Shown here: positions 1 to 6,244 of the stretch, in pieces | Layout: the number at the start of each line of letters is the position of its first letter | Position numbering within the stretch: position 1 is the stretch's first letter | Assembly (NCBI GenBank): GCA_003452655.1 | Contig: DMNR01000410.1 | Coordinates: 1-7,162, forward strand | Length of the DNA stretch: 7,162 nt | Source: Actinomycetota bacterium | GTDB taxonomy: Bacteria; Actinomycetota; Actinomycetes; S36-B12; UBA10799 | Direction: 5' to 3' | Program-made: the position numbers and the translations under genes | The notes under the pieces: model-generated | What the model saw: only the letters and a program-made list of their open reading frames with translations | Databases searched by the model: none | What the model was told of the DNA's origin: nothing

Positions 1-19
1 AGATGTGTATAAGAGACAG
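1..19. other. Tn5 mosaic-end (tagmentation) adapter, artefact
   Basis: The first 19 bases, AGATGTGTATAAGAGACAG, are identical to the reverse complement of the engineered Tn5 mosaic end, CTGTCTCTTATACACATCT, used in transposase-based sequencing libraries. They sit exactly at the sequence edge and put a stop codon (TAA, 10-12) in the reading frame of the gene that follows. Natural Tn5/IS50 outside and inside ends differ from this hybrid sequence, so library adapter left in the assembly is the best explanation. Genomic sequence probably begins at base 20. Confidence 0.96.
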
Positions 20-2196
20 GCGCGGGATTGGTACTCACTGAGCTGTCAGTAGTTGACGAATGCTTCTGGACCCTGTTCACCCGCGCTGAAGCGACGACGT
101 TCGCAGGCGTGCCCTACACATTCGACCTCCTCGAGCGTGCCGGTTTCGCCGACCTGGATCTGCCCCGCCTTCGCTACATCACCGCTGCCGGTGGCCGACT
201 AGCCCCGCATCGGGTGCGCACGCTCGCCGAACTTGGCCAACGAACTGGTTGGGACCTCTTCGTGATGTACGGCCAGACTGAAGCGACTGCCAGGATGGCG
301 TACCTCCCGCCCGATTTGGCAGCTGCTCAGCCGGCGTCAATTGGCATCGCGATCCCCGGTGGTGCACTCGACCTTGCCCCAGTCGACGGTGAACCCTCGG
401 GCGACGTCGGTGAGCTGGTTTACACCGGTGCGAACGTGATGCTGGGATACGCACAGGAACCCGCGGATCTCGCTCTCGGTAGGACGACCTCGGTACTGCG
501 CACAGGGGACTTGGCTCGCGTCACCGACACCGGCATGTACGAGATAGTCGGACGCCGGGGTGGATTCGCCAAGCTCTTCGGCAAGCGGATTGACCTTCAA
601 GAGGTCGAACGATCACTGGGGGCGCACGGCATCAACGCGACGTGCCTGGCGCCAATTCCGCAGTCTGATTCCAGCGCTGATTCAGAACGGCTCGTTGTAG
701 CGGTGGTTCGCGCCGATGACTGTTGGCCGGGCAGCGATCGCATCCGTGCCGCAGCGGCAGAAGCCGCCGCCGTGGCGCCGACCGCGATCCAAGTCTTGGA
801 CCTACCGGAGCTACCGCGCCTGTCTTCGGGCAAGGTTGATTTACCCGCTCTACGCAAGCTTGCAACACAACCCAATCCGCGCGGAGCTGCTGAAGGAGAT
901 ACCTCCGACGTCGCAGAAGGCGACCTGGTTACGTCACTGGTTTCGGCCTACGCAGCGACGCTGAACCGTGACGACGCGTCAGTGGCAAGCTCGTTCGTCT
1001 CGCTGCGCGGAGACTCGATGTCGTACGTCGAATTGTCCGTCGTCGTCGAGCGCTTGCTTGGCAAGCTTCCGGCGAACTGGCACGTGATGTCGATTGGTGC
1101 CCTCGCGAATACGGTGACCACCCAATCGGGCGGCTCGCAACCACCCCCACATCGAAACCGATGGACCCGCCAGATCGAGACGAACGTATTACTCCGCGCG
1201 CTCGCGGTCTTCCTCGTTGTTGGATCGCACGTCACGCTCTTCGACCTTCGCGGCGGCGCACACCTGCTCATTGCAATAGCTGGCTTCAACTTTGCGCGGT
1301 TCCACCTGAGCAATTCCGAACGCCGCACGCGGTTGCGGGGAATGCTGGCAAGCGTTCGTCGTATCGCGGTGCCGAGCATGGTGTGGATGGCCTTCGCCGC
1401 GCTGCTCGACAGTCAGTACAGCTTTGCGAATGTGTTCTTCCTCCACAACGTGGTGATGCCAGATGCCGACAACGCGGCGTGGCGCTACTGGTTCGTGGAG
1501 GCGCTGGTCTACCTCCTGATCTTCAGTGCCGCGGTGGTGGCCATTCCGGCATTGCACCGGGCCGAACAACGCTGGCCGTTTGGCTTCGTCCTCGTGCTAC
1601 TCGGCGTCGGACTGGTATTCCGCTACGGACTAATAGAAACCGCAACCGGGCCAAAGGCGATCTACACACCCGCGATGGTGCTCTTCGTGTTTGCACTCGG
1701 CTGGGCAATCGCGAGAGCTCGAACGTGGCCGCAGCGCGGGTTGGTCGTCGCGCTCATCGTGGTCACACTGCCGGGCTACTCCGAGAACCTCACGCGGGTG
1801 GTGATCGTCATGGCGGGGCTGGCGCTGCTGCTGCTCGTTCCGACGGTCCGAGTCCCCTCTCTGCTGGGTAAGGGCGTCGGACTGGTTGCAGGCGCGTCTC
1901 TCTATATCTACCTGAGCCACTGGCAGGTGTACCCGTTGTTCGGCGAGCAGGAGTTGCTGGCGTTGGCTGCATCAGTGGGATTTGGGATTGCCCTATGGTT
2001 CACGGTTGGCCGCCTGACGGCGCGGACTAGCTCAGCCGCGTCGCAAGGTTTTGCGCCGTGGTGGAAGACGGTGCGGTGCCTACGGATTCGCCCCACACTG
2101 CGTTCCGGCGACAGTTGCGTGAGCAAACCCTTGAGCTTGCAGCCGAACACTCGTTCCTGGTTTGTGGGAGGCCGCACGCGTCGGGGCTGTTCTTGA
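20..2196 (+). CDS. Adenylation-carrier-acyltransferase fusion protein, 5'-truncated
   Basis: The 5' end is missing because the contig stops. The frame is open from base 22, and the TTG at 28 is not a real start. Numbering from that TTG as residue 1, residues 1-280 are the C-terminal half of an ANL-family adenylation domain: AGVPY (26-30), the A5-type YGQTEAT (81-87), A7-type RTGDLA (158-163), hinge region GRRGGFAKLFGKRIDL (175-190) and A10-type LPRLSSGK with the expected catalytic Lys269. The P-loop-like TSGTTG motif lies upstream of the contig. Residues about 298-365 are a carrier protein domain with the phosphopantetheine Ser330 in LRGDS. Residues about 383-665 are an acyltransferase-3 domain with roughly ten hydrophobic segments, the conserved-type His401 after an R-A-L-A-V-F-L-V-V stretch, and WFVEALVY near 488-495. 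By inference, an acid is adenylated, loaded on the carrier and passed to an acceptor at the membrane. Substrate and acceptor are unknown. The last 50 residues or so are Arg-rich and look unlike the family. Confidence 0.88.
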
Positions 2197-2268
2197 TAGC
2201 TGCCTAAGGCATCGCGGAAGAAACATCGGGAGGAGGCGCCCGAAGCCCGCCCGAAAAACTGTTGTGAC

Positions 2269-2287
2269 CGGACCCAGCCACGGTCCG
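2269..2287. terminator. Weak hairpin downstream of the fusion gene
   Basis: CGGACC (2269-2274) and GGTCCG (2282-2287) form a perfect 6-bp stem around a 7-base loop, about 70 bases after the stop of the plus-strand fusion gene. There is no T-tract on either side, so if it terminates transcription it is not a canonical intrinsic terminator. Such T-poor hairpins are often proposed in high-GC actinobacteria. It could equally be a chance repeat. Confidence 0.25.
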
Positions 2288-2429
2288 ACGCGACGATTGG
2301 CTGCACCGGTCAAATACGAGTAGCGAGATGAACAGGCACTATTTTCCGAGTGCGATCGACCTGCGTTCGGGTCGGTATCAAACCCCAGAAGGCCCGAGAT
2401 GCGCCAGTTCTACCCACCATCCATATCCA

Positions 2430-2445
2430 CCAGTTGCCGTACTGG
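2430..2445. repeat. Short inverted repeat in the convergent gap
   Basis: CCAGT (2430-2434) and ACTGG (2441-2445) make a 5-bp stem with a 6-base loop. With one bulged G the stem can be extended by two further pairs. It lies about 120 bases beyond the stop of the minus-strand NTF2-like gene and about 235 beyond the plus-strand gene. No T-run follows, so a terminator role is only possible, not shown. Confidence 0.2.
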
Positions 2446-2565
2446 GTGTGCCGGGGGGTGGATTCCGACGTCCGTGCGGGGGTGTTTCCAACGAAAAGCA
2501 ACGGCAGCCTAGACGATCCATCCAATTTGCAGTCCGGAACTAGTGCGGCAGGTCAGTTGGGTTGC

Positions 2566-2967
2566 TCAGGTCGTGATCAAGTCGGTGTGATGGCCGACCA
2601 TCTTTATTGCCCCGCCCTCGAGGCGGTAGGTACTGGTGGCACGGATGTGGACAGTTCCTGGCAGATCGCGATGACCAATCCCTTCCTCTCGCCCCGTGAC
2701 GACCCCGATTCGGCCTGCAGCGACGAAGTGCAGGTCAGACGGCGTCACCGTGCCACCGAGTTCGGTGGTGGCGAACTCCTTCCAAGACGCCGCAACTGCT
2801 GCGCCGCCGACGAGGATGCCGCCCATCGGACCCAGGTAGCAGACGTCATCGGCCTCAGACCAGAGATCCACCATCGGCTGTGCATGGCCGTTGAGGGCAT
2901 GAGCGAGGGCTGCGTAAAACGTGTCGGTCGCTGTTTGCAAACCCTCGCGGGTGATCTCATCCACCAT
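2566..2967 (-). CDS. SnoaL/NTF2-like small protein, function unknown
   Basis: This 133-residue protein has the length and pattern of the SnoaL-like / ketosteroid-isomerase-like (NTF2 fold) superfamily: an N-terminal helix region (about 1-35), D-L-W-S-E near 34-38, a G-G-I-L-V-G stretch (about 49-54) leading into A-A-S-W, then alternating beta strands ending in a typical His-His-Thr-Asp (126-129). The family holds small cone-shaped proteins that act as isomerases, cyclases or ligand binders, so no specific reaction can be given. The frame stays open upstream to 3141, but that extension is Arg-rich, overlaps the end of phaZ by 50 bases and does not resemble the family, so I chose the internal ATG. 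A GTG at 2976 is a close alternative. No strong ribosome binding site is visible at either. It lies 124 bases downstream of phaZ on the same strand and may be co-transcribed with it, or may have its own promoter. Confidence 0.75.
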   Translation of the reverse strand: MVDEITREGLQTATDTFYAALAHALNGHAQPMVDLWSEADDVCYLGPMGGILVGGAAVAASWKEFATTELGGTVTPSDLHFVAAGRIGVVTGREEGIGHRDLPGTVHIRATSTYRLEGGAIKMVGHHTDLITT

Positions 2968-3091
2968 GAGTTGCACAATACCTGCAGCCCTTAACCGATG
3001 ACGGATCCTCGTCTGAGCGAAACGCGTGAACAAGAATCCGCTGTCCAACTCGCAAAGCCGCGACCTATGGCGAGGATGTAAGAGGAAGTAG

Positions 3092-3934
3092 CTAGTCGCC
3101 GATGCGATCGAGGAAGGCTTCAACCTCTGGCGCGTGGACATCGGCCTCCGTGACCAGCGCCAAATGCCCGCCGTGGAAGATATTCAGCTCGGAGTTCGGG
3201 ATGAGACCGGCGATGATTTTGGCGTTGCAGGACGGAATCAACGGGTCGTCGTTGCCCGACATAACGAGCGTGGGTGCCTTAATGCGCGGCAGGAACGGAA
3301 CGCTGGTCCAGCCCAGGCCGGCGGTCAATTGCATGACGTAGCCCGCACCGTTGTGGCTGGTGCTCTGCTGACGCAACGCGGTGAGCGCGGCCGTGGGGTT
3401 GTGACGCATGGTGCCGCCGTAGATTTCGTGGGCCACAGACTCGAGGTAATCCGGGTCGGTGTAGCGGCGGTGGGTGATCATTTTGGCGAGGATCTTGGGG
3501 TGCGCCGGCACCATGATCGAACCAGTAGCGGTGCTCACCAGCACTACCTTGCGGCAGCGATCAGACTCGCTATAGGCGAACTGTTGGGCAAGCCCGCCAC
3601 CCCAAGAGATTCCCAGAACGTCGGCCTTGGCAAAGCCGAGCTGATCGAGGATTCCGGATATCTTGCGCGCGAGACCCTTGAGACGGTAGGGGTAGCGTGC
3701 CGTCGGAGACCCGCCAACTCCCGGGGCATCGAACCGGATGATGTCGCGCTGGGGACTGAGTAGATCAACGAATGGCTGCAACAGTTCTAGCTTGGCGCCA
3801 ATGCCGTTCATCAGTAGCAGTGGTGTGCCGGTGCCGTCGCCAATGTCATGAACGACGCGGAATTGCTGACCGTCCACCGTTAGTTCAAGCTGCTTGGTTT
3901 CACGCAACGGCGGAACTCTCAATGCACGGGCCAT
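3092..3934 (-). CDS. phaZ: Intracellular poly(3-hydroxyalkanoate) depolymerase (PhaZ-like)
   Basis: This 280-residue alpha/beta hydrolase matches the intracellular medium-chain-length PHA depolymerase of pseudomonads (about 283 residues) along most of its length, as I recall that protein. Visible elements are the oxyanion-loop NGIGA (43-47), the nucleophile elbow G-I-S-W-G with Ser110, the following GGLAQQFA, then MVPAHPK and IYGG in the cap region, AGLGWTS (205-211), NDDPLIP with the likely acid Asp230, and GGHL with His257. The protein has no signal peptide, which fits a cytoplasmic enzyme that acts on storage granules and releases hydroxyacids. It follows phaC on the same strand after 89 bases, which parallels the phaC-phaZ order in Pseudomonas and strengthens the call. 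The ATG start gives the family length, although no clear ribosome binding site precedes it. A general ester hydrolase of the same fold remains possible. Confidence 0.85.
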   Translation of the reverse strand: MARALRVPPLRETKQLELTVDGQQFRVVHDIGDGTGTPLLLMNGIGAKLELLQPFVDLLSPQRDIIRFDAPGVGGSPTARYPYRLKGLARKISGILDQLGFAKADVLGISWGGGLAQQFAYSESDRCRKVVLVSTATGSIMVPAHPKILAKMITHRRYTDPDYLESVAHEIYGGTMRHNPTAALTALRQQSTSHNGAGYVMQLTAGLGWTSVPFLPRIKAPTLVMSGNDDPLIPSCNAKIIAGLIPNSELNIFHGGHLALVTEADVHAPEVEAFLDRIGD

Positions 3935-3993
3935 TCGATCAGGGTACGACGCGATTCCACGGCTCGCGCATCTGCCTTCCGTGCCGCGCTCCT

Positions 3994-4005
3994 AGCGACG
4001 TCGCT
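3994..4005. repeat. 12-base perfect palindrome between phaC and phaZ
   Basis: AGCGACGTCGCT is a perfect 12-base palindrome in the 89-base gap between the phaC stop and the phaZ start, about 20 bases after phaC ends. With no central loop it is a poor hairpin, so a protein-binding site is more natural than a terminator. It could also be chance in GC-rich DNA. Confidence 0.3.
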
Positions 4006-4023
4006 TCCCTGGGCCGCGAATGC

Positions 4024-5745
4024 TTAGTCCTCGCTGATGTACTTCCCGGGCGCTGGACCGATTGGCTTGAACGTTTCGCTACCGAGCTCGGTGGGTGCGG
4101 CGACCTTGCCGCCGCCACGTTTGGCCGCCCAAGCGCTGAAGTCGGGCCACCAACTACCTTCAATAGCAGTCGAGGATTTCAGCCAGTCCTCCGCCTTTTT
4201 CGGGTTGTCGTCAGCCACCCGGAACTTGGCCTTCGGATTGCCGGGCGGGTTGATGATGGCGGCCACGTGTCCGCTGCTGCTGAGTGCGAACTTCACGTCG
4301 CCCCCGAGTAACTGTGTCGTGCCGTACACGGCCGACCATGGGCAGATGTGATCAGCGATCCCGGCAACCGCGTAGGTGTCGGTGTCCACGGTCTTGAGGT
4401 CCACCTTTGTTCCCAGCATGACCGCCTTGCCTGGCTTTCCAAGGGAGTTGTGGACGCCCATCTCCACGAAGTCCTTGTGTAGCGCAGCCGTCATCCGTGT
4501 GGTGTCGGCGTTCCAGAACAAGACGTCGAACTTTGGCGGGGTGCGACCGAGAAGATAGTTATTGACCCAGTAGCTCCAGATCAGGTCATTGGGCCGCAAC
4601 CAGGCGAACGCTTCGGCCAGATGACGACCGTCGAGGTAGCCACGGCTCGCCGAAACCGCGGTCGCTGCCTTGGCGGTGTTCTCATTGAGGGCCGCGGTTG
4701 CTAACCCGGCATGATCTTGGTCGAGCACAGCAACTGCCAGACCGAGTGCGGAGACCTGCTCGAGCTCTCCCTGAGCCTTGAGGTGGGCCAACGCCATCGT
4801 CGTCACGATGCCGCCAGAACAGGTGGCGAAGAGGTTGAGCTTCTTACTCTTTGTGATCTTCTTGGTGGTTGCCATCGCATCGATGATTGCCGAACCGTAC
4901 GAGTCGAAACCCCAGTCGCGATGCTCAGCAGTCGGGTTGCGCCACGAGATGACGAAAACCTGATGCCCTTGCGCAAGTAAGAACTCCACCAAGCTTCGTC
5001 CTGGAGCAAGATCGACAGCGTAGAACTTGTTGATCATCGGGGGAATGACCAGTAGCGGTCGTCGGTAGACGGTTTTTGTCGTCGGCTTGTACTGGATGAG
5101 TTCAAACATCTCGGTCCGTTGCACAACTGAACCCGGCGTGATCGCCAAGTTCTTCCCGACCTCGAACGCGTCTTCCTCGATCATGGCCGGGGTCCGTGGT
5201 GCCCGCTTCATGTCTTTGGCGAATGATTTGGCCCCGCGAGCGAGGCTCTTGCCCTTGGTCTTCTTAGCGGCAGCGACTGCATCAGGATTCAGAAGTGGAA
5301 AGTTGCTCGGGGCGAGAGCGTCGTTGACATTTCGAATAATGAATTCGGCTCGTTCGTGATCGTCATAGCTCAGTTCGGCATCTTCGAGGAGGTCGGCAGC
5401 GGTCCTACCCGCAGCCAGGTAGCTCTGCAGGACCCGTTTGAGGACTGGATTCTCTTGCCACGCATCCGCAGCGAACCTGCGGTCACCTCGTGGTGGGGTC
5501 GCCTGCGACGTGCCGAGGGCCACCTTTGTGAGCTCGCTGGCAAGTTCGGCGCTGCGCTTGGCCACCTTGTGAGGTTTTGTCGCAAGCTTCGCGCCCATGC
5601 GCACAGTCGCAGTCCGGGGTCGGAAGTGATACCCGACGCCGAGCGCGGCTTCAGTCAGTAGCAAATCGAGAGCGATCGCTGCTTCCGCAGGTTCAATCTG
5701 CTCAAGTGCCTCTGCTTCGGCGTCGCCAATGTCGTCCGTTGCCAT
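4024..5745 (-). CDS. phaC: Poly(3-hydroxyalkanoate) synthase, class I-like
   Basis: PhaC polymerises (R)-3-hydroxyacyl-CoA into polyester at the surface of cytoplasmic granules. The 573-residue length is that of single-subunit class I/II synthases, longer than the roughly 360 residues of class III/IV. The N-terminal 200 residues are the variable domain, including a Lys/Ala/Arg-rich segment (about 158-184). The catalytic alpha/beta hydrolase domain follows, with PPMINKFY (235-242) and F-V-I-S-W-R-N-P (264-271). The nucleophile Cys309 sits in ATCSGG, the acid Asp465 in ADHICPW, and His493 in SSGHVAAIINPP. Other family signatures are RPNDLIW (384-390) and FDVLFWN (406-412). The first lipase-box residue is Ala where PhaC proteins usually have Gly. 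AAGG lies about ten bases before the ATG. No PhaE or PhaR partner or monomer-supply gene is in the window. phaZ follows on the same strand, making synthesis and degradation neighbours. Confidence 0.95.
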   Translation of the reverse strand: MATDDIGDAEAEALEQIEPAEAAIALDLLLTEAALGVGYHFRPRTATVRMGAKLATKPHKVAKRSAELASELTKVALGTSQATPPRGDRRFAADAWQENPVLKRVLQSYLAAGRTAADLLEDAELSYDDHERAEFIIRNVNDALAPSNFPLLNPDAVAAAKKTKGKSLARGAKSFAKDMKRAPRTPAMIEEDAFEVGKNLAITPGSVVQRTEMFELIQYKPTTKTVYRRPLLVIPPMINKFYAVDLAPGRSLVEFLLAQGHQVFVISWRNPTAEHRDWGFDSYGSAIIDAMATTKKITKSKKLNLFATCSGGIVTTMALAHLKAQGELEQVSALGLAVAVLDQDHAGLATAALNENTAKAATAVSASRGYLDGRHLAEAFAWLRPNDLIWSYWVNNYLLGRTPPKFDVLFWNADTTRMTAALHKDFVEMGVHNSLGKPGKAVMLGTKVDLKTVDTDTYAVAGIADHICPWSAVYGTTQLLGGDVKFALSSSGHVAAIINPPGNPKAKFRVADDNPKKAEDWLKSSTAIEGSWWPDFSAWAAKRGGGKVAAPTELGSETFKPIGPAPGKYISED

Positions 5746-5769
5746 GGCAAATGACCTTGCCTCAACGCA

Positions 5770-5802
5770 CCAGCACGACGCGACTTGAAATCACCCTGCT
5801 GG
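5770..5802. promoter_or_regulatory. Inverted repeat just upstream of phaC, possible operator
   Basis: CCAGCA (5770-5775) and TGCTGG (5797-5802) are perfect 6-base inverted arms separated by 21 bases, with the proximal arm starting about 25 bases before the phaC ATG. The arm centres are 27 bases apart, which is compatible with a dimeric regulator or with a loop in the phaC leader transcript. The function is inferred from position only, and repeats of this size arise by chance. Confidence 0.25.
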
Positions 5803-5876
5803 AGCCGGTTGTGGATCTAGCAGTTGTCGCTCAGTCTCCGACGGCGGGGTGTTGTGCAAGTGGAACCCGGGGGAGG

Positions 5877-5897
5877 GCCGCATGGTGGCGTTGCGGC
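5877..5897. repeat. GCCGCA/TGCGGC inverted repeat, third copy
   Basis: GCCGCA (5877-5882) and TGCGGC (5892-5897) flank a 9-base centre. Read on the minus strand, the element is GCCGCAACG, then CCACC, then ATGCGGC. This equals the repeat at 6245-6260 with five bases inserted near its centre. The element is therefore related in sequence to the tandem pair further upstream and is not merely another inverted repeat. Confidence 0.4.
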
Positions 5898-6148
5898 TTT
5901 TCGGTGAAGTCGAAGCGGCAGTTGCGCCCAGGATTCTTCTCCGTTGCGTGCGGTTCTTAGTTGATGGTGCGCCGCGCTATGTCGATCTTGTGTCGGATCG
6001 GCACTTTGAATGCGCGTCAACTAGACCCTTGGTGGTTGGCGCCTCTAGAGCGCGGGCTGCGCGGTTGCTTGCGGTGCCGCGGTGTTCTGAACCTTGCGTG
6101 ATTTGCGGTGCAGGTGGAAGAGCGGTTCTGGGGTGCCGAGGTAGCTAA
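5882..6148 (+). CDS. Doubtful ORF with strong ribosome binding site
   Basis: An 88-codon frame starts at an ATG preceded by GGGGGAGGG (5869-5877) at good spacing, which is the only positive sign. The predicted protein is Arg/Val/Ala-rich with a Cys-x-x-Cys (PCVIC) near its end and matches no family I know. Third codon positions are only moderately G/C compared with the clear genes here. It runs antisense to the small minus-strand ORF at 6045-6164, which has better codon use, and both are unlikely to be real. I lean towards a chance ORF. Confidence 0.18.
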   Translation: MVALRLFGEVEAAVAPRILLRCVRFLVDGAPRYVDLVSDRHFECASTRPLVVGASRARAARLLAVPRCSEPCVICGAGGRAVLGCRGS

Positions 6149-6164
6149 CGACTGTTCCGTACAT
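6045..6164 (-). CDS. Small hypothetical protein, 39 residues
   Basis: This ORF is preceded by a consensus ribosome binding site, AAGGAG, six bases before its ATG, the best such site in the window. The peptide begins MYGTVVSYLGTPEPLF, then becomes basic (HLHRKSRK) and ends in an Ala/Pro/Gln-rich tail. Most codons end in G or C, like the neighbouring genes. There is no signal peptide or membrane segment, and I do not recognise a family. It sits between valS and phaC on the same strand, about 300 bases upstream of phaC, downstream of a tandem pair of inverted repeats. It may be a small regulatory or granule-related protein or a leader ORF, but this is speculation. Confidence 0.45.
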   Translation of the reverse strand: MYGTVVSYLGTPEPLFHLHRKSRKVQNTAAPQATAQPAL

Positions 6165-6170
6165 GGTGTG

Positions 6171-6176
6171 CTCCTT
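6171..6176 (-). promoter_or_regulatory. Consensus ribosome binding site of the small ORF
   Basis: AAGGAG on the minus strand is separated by CACACC from the ATG at 6164. It matches the anti-Shine-Dalgarno core at near-ideal spacing and sets the start of the 39-residue ORF, ruling out the longer in-frame reading that begins at 6290. Confidence 0.6.
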
Positions 6177-6204
6177 GTGGTGTCGGGGGACTTTCTGACA
6201 CTCA

Positions 6205-6215
6205 AGGGATTCCCT
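6205..6215. repeat. AGGGATTCCCT palindrome upstream of the small ORF
   Basis: AGGGA and TCCCT are perfect 5-base arms around a single central T, about 40 bases before the small ORF start. A second short pair, GTGTC (6180-6184) and GACAC (6197-6201), lies between it and the ribosome binding site. Either could be an operator half-site or leader structure. Neither resembles a named operator. Confidence 0.22.
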
Positions 6216-6244
6216 CGTCAGGGCGTGTGAATCGCGGTCGACAA

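Larger units (their letters stand above)
2197..2565. other. Convergent intergenic gap without a convincing gene
   Basis: This gap separates the 3' ends of the plus-strand fusion gene and the minus-strand NTF2-like gene, so termination for both directions is expected here. I see two short hairpin-forming repeats (2269-2287 and 2430-2445) but neither is followed by a clear run of T in either direction. Open frames in the stretch, such as 2310-2525 on the minus strand and 2328-2543 on the plus strand, lack a ribosome binding site and recognisable protein character, and I treat them as chance. No tRNA-like cloverleaf was seen. Confidence 0.6.
5746..6044. other. Leader region upstream of phaC
   Basis: About 300 bases lie between the phaC start and the end of the small minus-strand ORF. 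The stretch holds an inverted repeat close to the phaC start (5770-5802) and one GCCGCA/TGCGGC inverted repeat (5877-5897). A plus-strand ORF beginning at 5882 covers part of it. I could not recognise a convincing -10/-35 pair on the minus strand. A TTGACG that could serve as a -35 has no matching -10 at the usual distance. The phaC promoter is expected here or upstream of the small ORF. Confidence 0.5.

Noticed and set aside
1..19. Possible end of a natural Tn5/IS50 element
   Set aside because: The sequence is the engineered hybrid mosaic end, not the natural outside or inside end, and it lies exactly at the sequence edge. No transposase is present.
1161..1871. 236-codon plus-strand frame inside the fusion gene
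   Set aside because: Very Arg-rich out-of-frame reading of the acyltransferase domain, whose membrane segments are clear in the annotated frame.
2310..2525. 71-codon minus-strand frame in the convergent gap
   Set aside because: No ribosome binding site, no recognisable domain, and mixed composition typical of chance frames.
2350..2994. 214-codon open frame on the plus strand
   Set aside because: It is antisense to the NTF2-like gene over most of its length, has no family character and no ribosome binding site.
2968..3091. Promoter for the NTF2-like gene (TTGTTC and GAGGAT, 17 bases apart, minus strand)
   Set aside because: Both hexamers match the consensus poorly and there is no supporting feature, so it was not annotated.
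2968..3141. N-terminal extension of the NTF2-like ORF
   Set aside because: The extra 58 residues are Arg-rich, overlap phaZ and do not fit the fold. The internal ATG at 2967 gives the usual family length.
3134..3763. 209-codon open frame on the plus strand
   Set aside because: It is fully antisense to phaZ, whose catalytic motifs are unmistakable.
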